Below are positions 1 to 13,600 of a DNA stretch of 64,000 nucleotides, piece after piece. Positions within the stretch are counted from its first letter, which is position 1. Every line of letters begins with the position of its first letter. Location of the stretch: NCBI GenBank assembly GCA_025677815.1, contig JAIXMP010000011.1, positions 434,001 through 498,000 of the forward strand, read 5' to 3'. The notes beneath the pieces were generated by a model, which was given only the letters and a program-made list of their open reading frames with translations, searched no databases and had not been told where the DNA came from. A program made the translations under genes and the position numbers. This DNA comes from Phascolomyces articulosus. Its lineage: Eukaryota > Mucoromycota > Mucoromycetes > Mucorales > Lichtheimiaceae.

Positions 1-1766
1 TCCAGTGAAGAATAATATAAGTAGATCGCAACAATAAACGTTTCAATCAATTAGGACCAGATCTTGATGAACATAATGCTTTCGGATAATAATGTGGAAT
101 ACAGAGGAATGGTAAAGACACATTTTTGATTACTTGCAGTTTTTTATTTATTTTGAACCACAAGAGTATCCTCCTCTTTTGAAGAAACCAGGGAGTTCAT
201 TTTGTGTTGTAAAGTTTGATTCAAGCCAAATCATGACAATTCCTGTTTTCACATAAAAGAAGTGTAAATTAAACATACATACAGTAGTTTTTGTTAGCTA
301 TAAATATCATATATAAACGAAAAAGAAGTATGAAAGTAACGTTTACCAAGTAAACGAGGCTTCTGTCATTGTATACAATTACCTGGATGACTGCACATCA
401 TCAAAATCTGAAAGTGGCCAACGTTATAACGTTTAAAATTTCCCAAATAATATCAATTACAACCATTGATAATAAAATAAACATATTTTTAAAGATACCA
501 TATATGTATTAAACCACTGTAAGATAGAAGAAGAGAGAAGCAAATACAAAATTTCAGATGTATATCTACCTAAGATTGTACCATCAATTGCTAGGAGTAT
601 CGCTACTTTGCTAAAAAGTGAATAAAAACATATTTTATTTATTGAACGCCTTAGTGAATGGCAATAACAAAAAAGTACCGTGTTACATGTCAATGGGGAG
701 AATAAGGCATATATGTGGAATAAAGAAAACACTATATATGAAGTAGGAGGAAGATATAATATGATAATCAACGTGTTTGATCTTCTTTTACCAGGAAGTA
801 TGGATGATGGACTTCCATTATCAAGAACTAAAACTCGATGTCAATACCAATATATAATAGAGACACTTTACTCGTAATATCGTTGTATATTATCATCCAT
901 ATGCTTTCATTAAAAGTTCCTGTTGGTGTGATAACAATTATCATCATTACTTAAACAGTTTACTATGACTCTCTCCATTGTTTGATGCAAAATCGGAAAG
1001 AGTTATAGAATAATAATCGAAGGAGTCCCAGTCTGAACTGTCGGAAAAATTGGTTCCTCCTTTCTCATGAAATGACCAACACAAATACTTTGACACAAAA
1101 TTACTTTAGCTTGGCGCAAATATCTGGAAAAAAACCCTGCGCGGGTAAATGCGCGTAAGATGGTTACACATGAAAGGTCCATTTTCTGGGGAGGTGAAGT
1201 ATTGATTACAAATGTAAAAGAAGTGATTGTTTATATAGTAGTAAAGCTATAATAAACATCATCTTGATTCCAACGTTTTCAACTGTTGACGTGTTCTTTA
1301 CTTTTATACTTGCCAATTTTATTGGGAATTCATTTTAAAAAACAGAGACTGCCACGAATCATTACCTAATTTGGTTCGTTGATTTGGCTTACCTAAAGAA
1401 TGATGGCCATTGATCTTGGTATTTTTTGTTAAAACATAAAAATTGTACTTTCATAATCGCTTGAATGCAAGTAGTAGAAAGAAAGTTAAGATGAATAATA
1501 TTGATAATAAGAAATACAAAAATCCTTATTTTTAGATATCATGAGGATTATTATTATTATCAAAAAGATGGGAATGAAGAAGGGAGCTCGGGCAAGGTTG
1601 AGTCAAAACTGCGCGGACATTGATCATACCTAAAGCCTACCATTTAAGGAACAAGAATGAAAAAAGTGTTTCTTATTTATATCCGACATGATTTTTCAGT
1701 AAGTTAAATCGTTCACATCTCTTTTTCTCCGTTTTTTCTTTTTTTTTTTTCTTCTTCTTAAAGATC
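1..1766. other. Gene-free flank upstream of the P450
   Basis: AT-rich sequence with only short, low-complexity open frames (for example 457–771 minus and 680–877 plus), which have no recognisable domain and a composition expected by chance. The last 30 bases before 1767 form a long pyrimidine tract, typical of fungal core promoters in this window. Nothing else recognised. Confidence 0.6.
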
Positions 1767-3862
1767 ATGTTATCACCTTATATTGAACAAGCACAACAAC
1801 TTATCCAAACCGTTGAAAAACGACTCGATGATCGAGTTACAATTCCATTTCTTGGAAAGGATGCATCATTGAAAAGCGTCTTGGTAGGTGCAGGTGTCAC
1901 TGGTTACATTAGTTATGCGATATCAAAATATATTGTGTATCGTTTATACCTTCACCCACTCAACAAAATTCCGGGTCCACCTGTGGATTGGATCCCTCTT
2001 ATGGGAAATCTTCGAGAGGTCTTTCGTGAAGAGGTGAGTAGTATTTATGAGGGCATTATATATTGGGATTGAATAAACATGTAGGAAGGTTGGCCAAAGG
2101 GGGAAGTATTTTGTTTTTTTTCCTCATACAAAAAAAAAAAAAAAAAAAAAACATATCAGAGTGCAGTACCCCATAAACGTTGGGCCGAAAAATATGGACC
2201 TATCGTAGCTTATCATGGTCCTTGGAATGAACCTCGTATTATGGTGACGGATCCTGATATGTTGAAGCAAATATTAATGACAAACGTATATGACTACACA
2301 AAAACACCACAAGGTTCTCAATTCCTGGCTCGTATTCTTGGTCATGGTCTACTTGTGACAGAGGTAAAATAAATTTACTTAGTTAGATAAAGGGATCCTG
2401 GATAAATATATATATAATAACAAACTGACTTGTAAAATCATATATCAGGGAACCGTCCACCGCCGTCATCGTAAAATGCTCAATCCTGCCTTCTCCATCC
2501 AAGCAATTCGAGAATTAACTCCCATCTTATTTGTTCCACCCGTCCAACTGGTTGAAAAGTGGATGGATGAAATCAAAGCGAAACAAACACAACCCGACGA
2601 AGCCGTTGAAATTGTTGTGTCACATGGACTTTCGCTGGTGACACTGGACGAAATTGGTTTGGGAGGATTTGGACAAGAATTTAATGCAATTCGCAATGAT
2701 GGCACCGACAAAGTCAATAATCTCAGTTGGGCCTATCAAACCATCTTTGATCCAAGTGACCAACAAAATATCTTGACCTTGATGACCCAATTTTTCCCCC
2801 TGTTGCAATATTTGCCTACCCAACGTCGATATGAAATGGATAAGGCACTTCGTCTTTTGGACGAAGAAAGTAGAAATGTGGTTCATCGAGGAATTGAACG
2901 TGTTCATGAAATTAAGGCACAAGGATGTTCTCCCGAAAATCATTTGTTATCATTGATGATCCGTAACTCAGATGATGAAACAGGTCAAGGTTTAACAGCT
3001 GAAGAATTGCGAAATCAATGTCTTACCTTTTTGGCTGCTGGGTAAGTTCAATGGAATGGATAGTATCAAATTGACATGCGTATATTGAACCCAAACTCAT
3101 CGTTATTGTTCTATAATCATACAGACATGAAACAACTGCCGTATCCTTATCATGGTGTCTTTGGTTATTAGCAAAACATCAAGATATTCAAGATGCATTA
3201 CGTGCTGAAATCACTCCTCTATTCGAAAAGATAAATACGGACGATCCTGTCTTCCGTGACGATCCATTCAAGGTGGGTTTTGATGGTGCCAATTTACCTT
3301 CTTTTGAAGAAATCAACAGTCTACATCTTTTGAACAATGTGTGTCGTGAAGCAGCACGTTTGATCCCTGTGGTACCACTGACCACACGTTACGCAAGCAA
3401 GGATATGACATTGAAGCAACATTTTATTCCCAAGGGAACCAGCATCTTTTTACCCATTTTGGTGAATCATCACAACAAGCAAATATGGGGTGAAGATGCT
3501 GAAGAATTTAAGCCGGATCGTTGGGATCAAGAACCTGCTTCCAAGGTAGGACCTTATGACTATCTGCCGTTCTTATCCGGTACCAGAATGTGTAAGTTTT
3601 AATTTTTTTTCTTTGAATGCTTGTTAAGAGATTCCTCTTGTATTACTTTATGTCCTCACATTCCTCTTATTATCTTTCTTCTATTGTACTAGGCATCGGT
3701 TATAGATTTGCACTTATTGAACTCAAAATAATTTTATCCATTTTGTTGATGAAATTCCAGTATTTCGAAAAGCCTGGATTCGAAGTTAAAAAGACACAAA
3801 GACTCACTCTTCGACCTTCTCCAAATATGACCTTGTTAGTAAAGCCTGTTGTCCATCAATAA
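1767..3862 (+). CDS. Cytochrome P450 monooxygenase
   Basis: Haem-thiolate monooxygenase, probably anchored in the ER membrane and fed electrons by NADPH-P450 reductase; substrate unknown. Five exons (1767–2033, 2160–2363, 2449–3041, 3125–3591, 3693–3862) join in frame into 566 aa. An N-terminal hydrophobic anchor at about residues 38–58 is followed by the proline-rich hinge KIPGPP. The I-helix motif AGHETT is at 354–359 and is completed across the exon 3/4 junction. The K-helix ExxR is EAAR at 430–433. The PERF-like motif reads FKPDRW. The haem loop FLSGTRMCIG is at 504–513, with cysteine ligand C511 split by the last intron. All catalytic landmarks are present and in order at a normal length, so the gene looks functional. 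The CYP family cannot be assigned by eye; Mucorales carry many expanded families. The start is the first ATG after a pyrimidine tract and directly precedes the anchor. Confidence 0.95.
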
Positions 3863-5360
3863 TTCCAGTATCATGCACTGATATAATAATGAACCATGAT
3901 TCAATTATTATTAATATACATTGATTTCGGTGATTCCTCCCTTCATAAATATCATAGTTACCTTTTTTGTATATTATAAATATATCAACATTATTTGTGC
4001 CTTACACCATTGTATAATAAAAACCAGTATTTTGCATATATATTTTTTATACTGAAATTGAAACTTGCTTCATGTCGTAGATGCCAAGAGCCATTTTCCA
4101 TATATAATTCTGTACCCAACGATGCCTTGAAAGCTATCATACTCTTCTACATATCTCGATCTACAATTTTATTGTTCCATTCAGATACAAGATATATGTT
4201 TAAATACCTGTATATACTATTCTCCTGCTATACATGTTAACAGCTTTTGTGTCGAAAAATTGTACTATAGTTCAATTCGAATAAAAAAGTAGCATCGTGT
4301 TACCGTATTAATTGTTGATGGTTAATATATAATTAATAAAATTGATCATCCTTTTGTTGGTAACATACAATAAAGACTACATTCAAAAAGACAGGTAGTT
4401 ATACATTCTTCAAAACAAAAAACAAGGTGCGGGCTGTGTCATTCATATAAATTATTGTCAAAACATACCATTCTATATTAGCACTCCTTTTCATATACAT
4501 ATAAATATCCGTAAATTAACCCGAACAGCCACGTCTAGTACGAAAAATGACCTACTTAACACAACCATGGTGACAATAAAATGATGCTGTGGTGCTTCAC
4601 AACAACAGCATTTCTCATGTGAATATAGCAACACAGCGATATGAAAAAGAAGAAAGGAAAAGCTGAAAGAGAGAAAAAATAAGTGTGAGTCTAGCAGAGC
4701 GTTACCGCGGATTTTAAGAGTAATAAAACTTTGTTGGAGGCTTTAATCTTATTATCTAAAACCCCCTAATATATATTACATAATATGATCCTCTCCAGTG
4801 AGAGTGTAACAAAAAGAAAAAGTTGTTCTAATGTGAATTCTTCTCCCACTATTTAATTTTTACTGTAACCTTTGCTTGGTACTGTTGACATTGTTTCCCG
4901 CGGGTTGACAAGGTATGATTAGAGAGAGATGAGAGAGTCATTTTCAAACTATAAAAAAAAGTGGGAAAAATGATTAAAGATAAGAGAGGGGTTTTCATGA
5001 TTGCACCAACACAATTTCTATTTTTGGAAAACTAACCAACCTGTTGGGTGAGGGATGTGCGTGAAATGGTATACAGCTTGAATAAGATTTACCAACCATC
5101 CCAACCGTGGCCTTATCCCCTATTTGACAAATTAAGTGGAGTAAAAAAGCCTGTTAGTAAAATCAAATAGCCGGCTTATATAAATTAACGGACAACTTTA
5201 AATGATAATAAACAACTTTTAAAAATAGTTGGTTTTGAAATGTGACACTTTTAGAACCTTCGATGGGTGCATTAAATATGAATAAGATAGAGTTCATTAA
5301 ATATACAACAAAAAAAAAGAACATACGTTTTTAATCATGATAGTAATGTTAATAATAAAA

Positions 5361-5500
5361 ATAATGGCTAATAAGAAAAATAATAGTTAATAAGAAAAAT
5401 AATAGTTAATAAGAAAAATAATAGTTAATAAGAAAAATAATAGTTAATAAGAAAAATAATAGTTAATAAGAAAAATAATGGATAATAATAAAAATAATGG
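5361..5500. repeat. Minisatellite with 19-bp unit
   Basis: A 19-bp unit (core AGTTAATAAGAAAAATAAT) is repeated head to tail. Five central copies look identical and diverged copies flank both sides, giving about seven units. It lies in the spacer downstream of the bZIP gene and encodes nothing obvious. Confidence 0.9.
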
Positions 5501-5671
5501 AGAATAAACGAAATATGCAAAAAAGAAGGGCAGGAATACTATAATACATTTTATATAAATTTGTGGTGTGTGATTGTGTGAGTGTGTGGTGGGGGTATAT
5601 CTAATTTTCTAAATGTACAAGCATAACTCAATGCTAATGCTGTAATTTCTTTTGTATGCTGATTTGTCTTT

Positions 5672-5692
5672 TATATATATATATATATATAT
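5672..5692. repeat. AT dinucleotide microsatellite
   Basis: Uninterrupted alternating A/T tract just beyond the 3' end of the bZIP gene. Confidence 0.9.
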
Positions 5693-5714
5693 GCGCCAGG
5701 CAATTTCATACTTT

Positions 5715-7504
5715 TTAATCAGTCATTTCTATAAATAATATAGTAAAATAGAGTAGTTAGTAACTGGCTTACTGTTATGTTATTTTTTATATAGCCAAAA
5801 AATAAAGAAATGAATACATACCAACATCATTTACGTTTAATGATACAACATCATCCCATGGTATATCATTATTATCTTCTTCCGTTGGAATCATGATAGA
5901 TTTATCCGTATTTGATTCCCTTGTATCATGATTAAGACGTCCTTCCATTAGACTTGAATCTCCTTCTGAAGAAGTCGAAAATACACCATCCGATGAAAGT
6001 GAAGGAGGATAATGAGAAGGTTGATCAATAGTAAAATTATTGAAAGCATCTGGATTCTCGAAAAAATTGGACATAGAAGGAGGTAACAAACCAGTTGCTA
6101 ATTCATTGCTAGGAAATCTACCGTGTTGAAGAGGTGATGACTCGCCAGCAAATGATACCACTTCATCCAATAATTTATCCACTCTATCCTTTTTCAATCC
6201 AGGCCATCGTCGCTTGATTTCCTCTGCACTGTAATCATGTGTCAAGAACCAAAACTTCTCATAGAATTCGACTGGGAATTTCCAACTGGATGGTTTTAAC
6301 GGATCCCCTTCTTCATATACCATACCATCCAAAAGAATACGGAAACAATCGTCCACATCGTACAAGTCATGGAATAAAATCATTCGATCGCGCATGGCGG
6401 CAACAGGAATCAAATCAATTCGCAAGTCATGAGGTACGGTAAGCTAAAATTATATAATATAAATAAACAATAAAAAACCATGAGTAATCATCAACATTGT
6501 CAAAATTTTACTTATACTTTCCAAAAATAATAATAACCCCAACCAACTTGTTTATCCATCCCAATTCTTACCTGTAATACAGTAGGTTCCAATTTAAAAG
6601 TACCATCTCCCATTTTATCACACACTGCTTGTAATTGTAATCGTAAACGCATAGTTTGGAAACTGGCCAGGTTAAAGGATGGAATAGGTTCTCGTGTCAA
6701 CATGATAGGTCGTGCACTAAAAGTGGGTGATTTGGAACCTTCTTCATTATCGCTTGCATCATCTTCATCTTCGTCATTGTCCATAGAGGAAGTGATGGAA
6801 GTAGAAGTAGCCATGGAGGATCGTCGGCGTGACGTAGATGATGCGGTCAATACTTGTGTTTCTTGTTGACGTGGGGGTCGTGGTGGTTGAGGTGGCGGTG
6901 TTGCACGAATGCGAGTTGAGATTCTATTTCCGATCACGGTACGAACGCTATCACGACCAACTATGATGACACCTGTGGAAAGGTATTGACCTCGATGAGG
7001 GGATGCCATGGTAGGTGGTGGTTTAGGTTGTTTATCCTTATCTGTGGAAGGTAATCCATGCATTTCCTTGGCCTTGACATATGCTGAAATAATTTCAGGT
7101 GTGGACGTATTCAACATACTTTCACGTAAATAACCATGTTCCAAGTAAGGTGTATGATTGGGAATCTCGACGTTTTGTAAAAGACAAACAAGCTGAAGAC
7201 TCAACACAAGACCCTTGAGGTGCCACCCTTCGTAACCGAGCACACCTACACTACTACGTAACTCTTTGTTTTCACTCAAGAGACGATCCCGTTGTTCACG
7301 TAAGACTTTGCTGGTTTCTTCGAGTTCGATGATATGTCGTTCTTTTCGTTCTCTGAAAGCGCGTTGCGCTGCCCTGTTTTGAGCTTTTCGTAATGCAGGT
7401 GATGCTGGATTGGGTTTTCTACCTGGCTTTTTCTTTGATGCATTGTTGGTAGCACTGATATGATCACTAGGAGGTGAAGTGGAAATAGCTAATGTTTCCA
7501 ACAT
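5715..7504 (-). CDS. bZIP transcription factor, Pap1/Yap type, with DUF3425 domain
   Basis: Nuclear DNA-binding regulator. Exons on the minus strand are 7504–6572, 6443–5822 and probably a 14-nt terminal exon 5728–5715, giving 522 aa. The basic region (about 37–58) contains NRAAQRAFR, matching the NxxAQxxFR signature of fungal Pap1/Yap factors, which usually control oxidative-stress and detoxification genes. A leucine zipper follows to about residue 88. The middle is Ser/Pro/acid-rich. From residue 312 (LTVPHDLRIDLIPVAAMRDR) the sequence matches the C-terminal DUF3425 domain found in many fungal bZIP proteins. The last intron has a GTATGT donor, a perfect TACTAAC branch site and a TAG acceptor, ending the protein ...EMTD; without that splice, translation would stop at 5787. 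I see no cysteine-rich domain like those that sense peroxide in Yap1/Pap1, so redox sensing is not implied. Confidence 0.9.
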
Positions 7505-7629
7505 GATTCAAAAGACGGATAATTTTCAAAAAGGAAAAAAAAGGTAAAAGAAATGAAAAAAGACTTTTTTTTGACAAGGTATGAAGATAAAAAAAAAAGA
7601 AAAAAGGAACAAAAAGGAAAGAAAAAGAG

Positions 7630-7637
7630 TATTTATA
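7630..7637 (-). promoter_or_regulatory. TATA box of the bZIP gene
   Basis: TATAAATA read on the minus strand, about 126–133 bases upstream of the bZIP start codon, the same kind of position as the TATA-like elements of the glucoamylase and secreted-peptide genes in this window. Confidence 0.55.
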
Positions 7638-7654
7638 CGTTTTGATGCATGCGA

Positions 7655-7676
7655 TTTCCGGTAGTTTTACCGGAAA
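7655..7676. promoter_or_regulatory. Perfect inverted repeat in the bZIP promoter
   Basis: TTTCCGGTA and its exact reverse complement TACCGGAAA are separated by 4 bases, about 150–172 bp upstream of the bZIP start and just upstream of the TATA box. The symmetry and position suggest a binding site for a dimeric regulator. The factor is unknown; the half-site is not a standard Yap/Pap1 element. Confidence 0.5.
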
Positions 7677-10600
7677 GTAAAAAGTGAGAAAATAAAAGCT
7701 AAAAGAAAGCATGACCGGGAACTAGGTCACCGTTAAGTAAAATAAGGGAACTCCAAATCTGTTTCATTGTCAATCTAGAACTAAGTCGGGCAGTGTTTGT
7801 TATTTGTTGGGTTAGCCTTTACGTGTGACGTCCTCTGCTGGAGTGTTTTCCAACTGTTTTGACATTGTGCGGGGTAACATAAAACGCACTGTCCCCTCAA
7901 CTTCTCCTGTTTCTCTCTCTGTCTGCCTATCTACCCCCCATTTAACCCACGACCCTTGACGAATACGTAAGATGATAATTTTAGGTAGTGAAATACTATG
8001 TTTGCACAACTTTTTGCCGTAAACTCGATAACAATGAATGAACGGGAAAGAAAATGACGGGATGGATAGACTCGGAATAGTAAGATTAGGTGAATGAAAG
8101 TGTTTTATGGGGCAACTCTTTCCTCTAACATTGTTCTCTCTATAAGATGGTGTTAATGATAATGGAGCTGTTAAGTATTTATTTCTCGACTCACGTAATG
8201 ACAAAGTGAGGAAAAAGCTTTTCCCAGTCCGCCCTTTATTACAAGAGTGTGCTTAAGCAGTGGCAGAGAGCAATCGAGATTTGCTTGGTACGCTGTTAAT
8301 AATAATAATAATACTCAATCCCCCAAAACTTTATTTCTTGGTCCTTCTCTTCTTTAACCCTCCGATCAAAAAGAAGTTCTTTTAGATGATGTTTCTGCAT
8401 TAAACCACAAAAGGTCTTTGGATTTGTATATAGCTTATCATAGCCAGTAAAAATATCCAAGACAATTTAATTAATCTATACCTTTCCGCTTATTTAGCCG
8501 GGCCTTGTTTTCTCCACATTTCTTGCTTTATTTAAAACCTCCACGCACCAAAAAAAAAATCGGAGTTGTACCACCTAATACCAATCTTCAGTTTCACACA
8601 AGATTTTTTTTTCTGGTAACGCCTTCTTTTATGTACAACTTCGACTCTAGATTAAGAAAATGTTCACACACACTTGCCATCATTCACACTCACACACAAA
8701 CATTATTGCATTATTATTATAACAAGTCTTTATATGATATTCGTCTCAAATCCAAATCAAAAAATTTAATATTTTGATCTTCAATACAAAGATTTCTTCT
8801 CAGGAATACATAGTTACTCTATTATTTTGGATTCTCACGATGTAATGGAAGCTGTTTACTTAACCGATATATTATATGCTTCTTTTTTCTCTATTGACGA
8901 CTATTGCTACTATGTAAAAAATAGTTCTATAACCAACATATTGTTTATTCCATCATTAAGTACACATATTTTTGTACACATTGCCATTTAATTGTTGATT
9001 GTTCTTCATTACTTTTCCTTTCTCTTTATTCTATGTGAGAATTATAGCTGTACACACAAATGACTTAATACTCACATCATTGTATTAATACTGATATATC
9101 ATGAAAAAGAATAGAGGTCATAAGTCATCGTAATGTTGCTCTTTATGTTATAATGGAAGTTGACTTTCATTGTTATGTCTATTAAGTAGTAATTTAATGT
9201 ATAATAAGATGCTATGTTCTACTATAGAAGTTCTATTTAATGCTATAATTCTATGATTTATTTTTAAATATTGAAATAAAAGTCAAAAGAGTATTCTAAA
9301 TACCTTTTCTCTCTTTCTAATTCCCAACCAATAAAAGCCTTATTAATATGTATCTTTCAATCTTCTTGGCATTCTTTCCTCTGACGATGATTATGGTCAA
9401 CGGTGAATAAGAACCCTCATTTTGAAAAAGAAGAAAGGATCAGCTATGTTTTCATGCTACACCATACCATTCAAACTCAAAAAAAAGCAAATGATAATCT
9501 ATTTTAGTTTTGTTAGGAAATAGAAATAAATCATACTTAAAATGGGAATCTATTTTCTCACCCACATTACCTTTGAAAAAAAAAGAGGGAGGGGGGGAGC
9601 TTTTCCTAAAAGTATATGAATTTCTGGAAAGGCTGATCCTTATTTCCCTTTTCCCCTTTATCCGAAACTTTAGGCATCTTCATTTGAGATTTAGTATGTG
9701 GGACAGCCACAGAAATGTCATTATAGAGTAGGACCATATTTTTCCTTTGATTATGAAGGCAGTATAACTTAGCCTGCAAAAAACCGGGAAAAGAAAATAT
9801 AGAATCCGTTTCTCATGATCCATGGCGTCTTTACGTTTTCCAAAACATCCCGATATATAATAGTACTAACGACTAATGCCACGTTGTCTTTCTATTTTCT
9901 ATGCTGGATGGGATATTTATTTACGTAAAGTGAAAATCTGTTGATTATCAAATGCTTTCCATCCGTCAATCAAACAAGGATAATATATATAGGCACTCGG
10001 CTATCACTAGGTGGTTGACTTTATCTATTTAATCATTTTACGTTTTAGATATTAATCAATAGGATGGCATATATCTACTGCTACTATTGGAATGAGATTT
10101 TTATTTCCTTTTTTTTCGCTATAAACAGTGAACCTATTAGTATCGTTTATTATTTTTTATTCATTTCCAATAAATATAAAGAAGTATAATGGCATATAAA
10201 TTGTATTAAAATAGTCAACCAATCAATATATCATTAATATCTTTCTTCTGTATATCCCCCGTTATGAATAAGGACTTAGTAGGAACGGGAAGTGACTCTC
10301 CGCTTATGAACTGTGTGACCTGGTAAAGCCATCAACTGGTTTGTAGGGAGAGGCGCAAAGACCCCCACATCTTTCAACATCAATTTTTTTGAATCCTTTC
10401 TCTCTCTCTTTCTATCTCTTTCTCTTCTCACCCCAACATCCTATTATAAATATTATATGAAGTCCAATATATAAAAGTCAAAGTTTCAATATGTGATTTG
10501 TTGATCATGGTATTACAAATAAACGATAAAATACTAATATGTAGGATATGTATGCGAAAAGATTTTCCGTGGAAGAATACAGTTCCTTCCCATCCTCTAT

Positions 10601-13600
10601 TTCTTTACAAATATGAATCATAACATAGAATGTATAAGGTGAATAAGTATTGATATATAAAATAGCCAATTTAAATCTGGACAGTTTAATTTTCATTATG
10701 ATATGATGGTAAAAATTCGTTCAATGTTTATATAATATAATGTTGGTATAAATATTTATGAAGAGTTTGGCATTGAATAGCTCTTTTTTTCAAAAATACA
10801 TTCAACTGCGTAAAACTTCTCGATTCAATCTATTAGTAGATTCATTCTTTTCGACTTGATAAAAATAAATCTTGAACCGAGTAAACGATGATGTTAGAAT
10901 TTTATTGATTTACATTACATAACACTAGCCGTGTTTTCCCGTACTTTTTTTCTCTCCTTGAGGAGCAAAATGCAATAGTTTTCCCTTGAGATGTATTGTC
11001 CCTAGATCGAGTACAACAACTGGGGTTATTATTATGTGGTAGTAGATGAAGCAGTGATACATTTGTTTACTTTAGTATTATATATATTATTATTTATAAT
11101 AACAACGGATGGGACGGAATGTGATAATCGGGATATCATTCTATTATAGAAATACTAATAATAATAAGTATGTATATTGTTAGTTTATTATTGCAGTAGA
11201 CGATTTGACCTGACCTGAAACTATTATGTTTGTAATCATTTTTTCCTTTTTGCCTGATGTCTATAATAATAAAAATAATTATTTTGAATGAATTAAGTGG
11301 CAATAGCTGAAAAATAAACTCAAGATAGTACATATTTTTTTGTACATTTATTTATTATAATTATCTACTATTGTTACCGCTACAAATTTAAAAAGAATCC
11401 TACATACAGTAGTGTGACCTTATTAGCATCGATCCGTCGTTAATTCAATTGCTTTTGTTAATAATGATTCAAGTAAACATAGAGTGAAATTTCATTATAT
11501 CTCTAATTTCACAAAATTGCCACGAGTAACTGGAAATGAATTCTGAGAAATGAATGGGGACCAGCAATACTAATTCAGAAGAGTAAGTGCTATAAGCATG
11601 TTTTTCATGAATAAAATATTTTTACTATAACGTAATAGGTATTATAAAATGACATAAAGGTTTCGGAATGACGAAGAAGAGAACAGCATATAATATTAGC
11701 CATTGCTCGTATAATAATAATATTTTTGATGGCTAAACGTTATTATTTTTTTTTAGTTTTATGGTTTGATGGTCAGTTTATGTTGTTTTATTATAAATGC
11801 TAACTTTATTATAAAATATACATCATTGTTTATTTCTTTCTTCTCTCTATCCCAATATGATAGTTACAGATGATATCTTTTTGCATACTCTTATTGGCTG
11901 TAATAGTAATGTACAATATACCTTCCATTTTCGGTTTTATACGCTGGTTTTTTTTTATTATATTGAACTATTCTACATTGCAATTCTATCATTTATTATA
12001 GGTGCAATGAATGTAATAGCGTGATTCTGTTGTTACATGGTGTACATAAGTAGCAGGATAATAATGGATATACATTTTGGAAGGATTATCTATTTTCTTA
12101 AACAGATATCAAACATTCCTTGTTACGATTGCACACGCTACGACTCCGTTTTATTTATTTTATTTGTCCTGTGTTACTATGTTAATTACATTGCACTATG
12201 TATTTCCTAACAAAGGACTGTTATTAATTAATGTTAGTATATTTCGAATTTTATATTGATGGTAATGAACTATAATAATGTCCGGCATTGATAGTTCAGG
12301 TCAGATTCCCTCTTGCACTGATGCAATTTTAGGGTGGTGATGGTGAGAGTACTTACTATAATACAATATAAAGGAGAAGAGTGGCGTTAAAAAGGTAAAT
12401 AACAAGGTACGCTGCTAATTTCTATGAGTGTGTAACATAGTGTGGAAAAACATAGAAGGAATTAGAGGGATACGTAAGATACACTTAAAATATAAATATA
12501 AAAAGTGCGTATAAATGAGCTAATGATAAGGACGCACTCAAGAAAGAGTATGAAGTAGTCATTCTTCTAGATCAGACTTCTTGTCCTTGATGAATTATAA
12601 ATACACTATTATTTTGTGGATAGTAGCTACATAACTATATTAAACAAACAAGCGATGAGGAAGTGGGTAAGTAATTATATGTTTATTCATAGGATGCTAT
12701 TGCTAATAGGATTTTGAACAAACGGATCCATTTTATATTTTCTCTTTTAAGAATTTTTTTTTGTTGGCATAAGTAAAACTAATACTGATATCGGGTTACT
12801 TACTATAAACAACAATGTATCTACAATTATATTGAATCATATGTTTGCACCATTTTGATACATAATATCCCTCTTGAATTCGATTTATGAATTGAACTTG
12901 CAGTCGAGTAACTTTAGTTTTGATATTGTTTAATGAATTGATGATGCTAGACGTAAACCCGAGTATATTTACCTTATACTAAAATTAGCTCTAATTATTA
13001 CTGTACTAGACATCAATAACAGTGCCTCAAATTCTCATAATAGCATCATCGCAGCATATGAATTGCGACAGTAATAAATGATTATGCTCTAACCTTCACT
13101 CTGTTATTTTTTGAGGGTTAAGTTTTTCTATATAGAAGCAAAAACTCAACCACTGGCTTGTTGACAAGCACGATAAAAAATTATTCTCCAAATTTATAGT
13201 TAGAAAACGACGATGAGTATTTCCTTTTACAGAAGTAGCAAAAGTGGATAATGCTGATGAAAGTATTTATAATAGTTATGATAATTGATTGGCGGCTATA
13301 CCGATTGATGATGGAAGACAATAATGGCGGGTTTTGGGATGTATTAGTAAATGTAAATTTGTGACTAGTGGTGCATCTATACTTCAAAATGCTGTACAGT
13401 TGCAAAGACAATTCATATTAATATGTGGTATGGAAAAAGATTGTCAATTTCTTCAGTATCACTAAAAACATCACGTCGTCCTACAATAATAGCATAAAGT
13501 TCATTGTGGTTGTTGTACACGTTTTTTTGTTCAATTCCGGTAATTGATACTTCATTTAATGTGAGATTCTTATATACAAGAGTGTATAATACGTTTGTTT

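Larger units (their letters stand above)
3863..5714. other. Intergenic spacer between P450 and bZIP genes
   Basis: The two genes converge on this 1.85 kb spacer. It is AT-rich and contains a 19-bp minisatellite and an AT dinucleotide tract, listed separately. The open frame at 3995–4240 is hydrophobic and low-complexity and is not taken as a gene. Confidence 0.6.

Noticed and set aside
457..771. 104-codon minus-strand open frame in the left flank
   Set aside because: Hydrophobic low-complexity translation of AT-rich DNA, no domain, no promoter features and overlapped by another frame.
7812..8204. 130-codon minus-strand frame upstream of the bZIP gene
   Set aside because: Composition is Ser/Arg low-complexity, with no homology recognised; it sits in the promoter/desert region.
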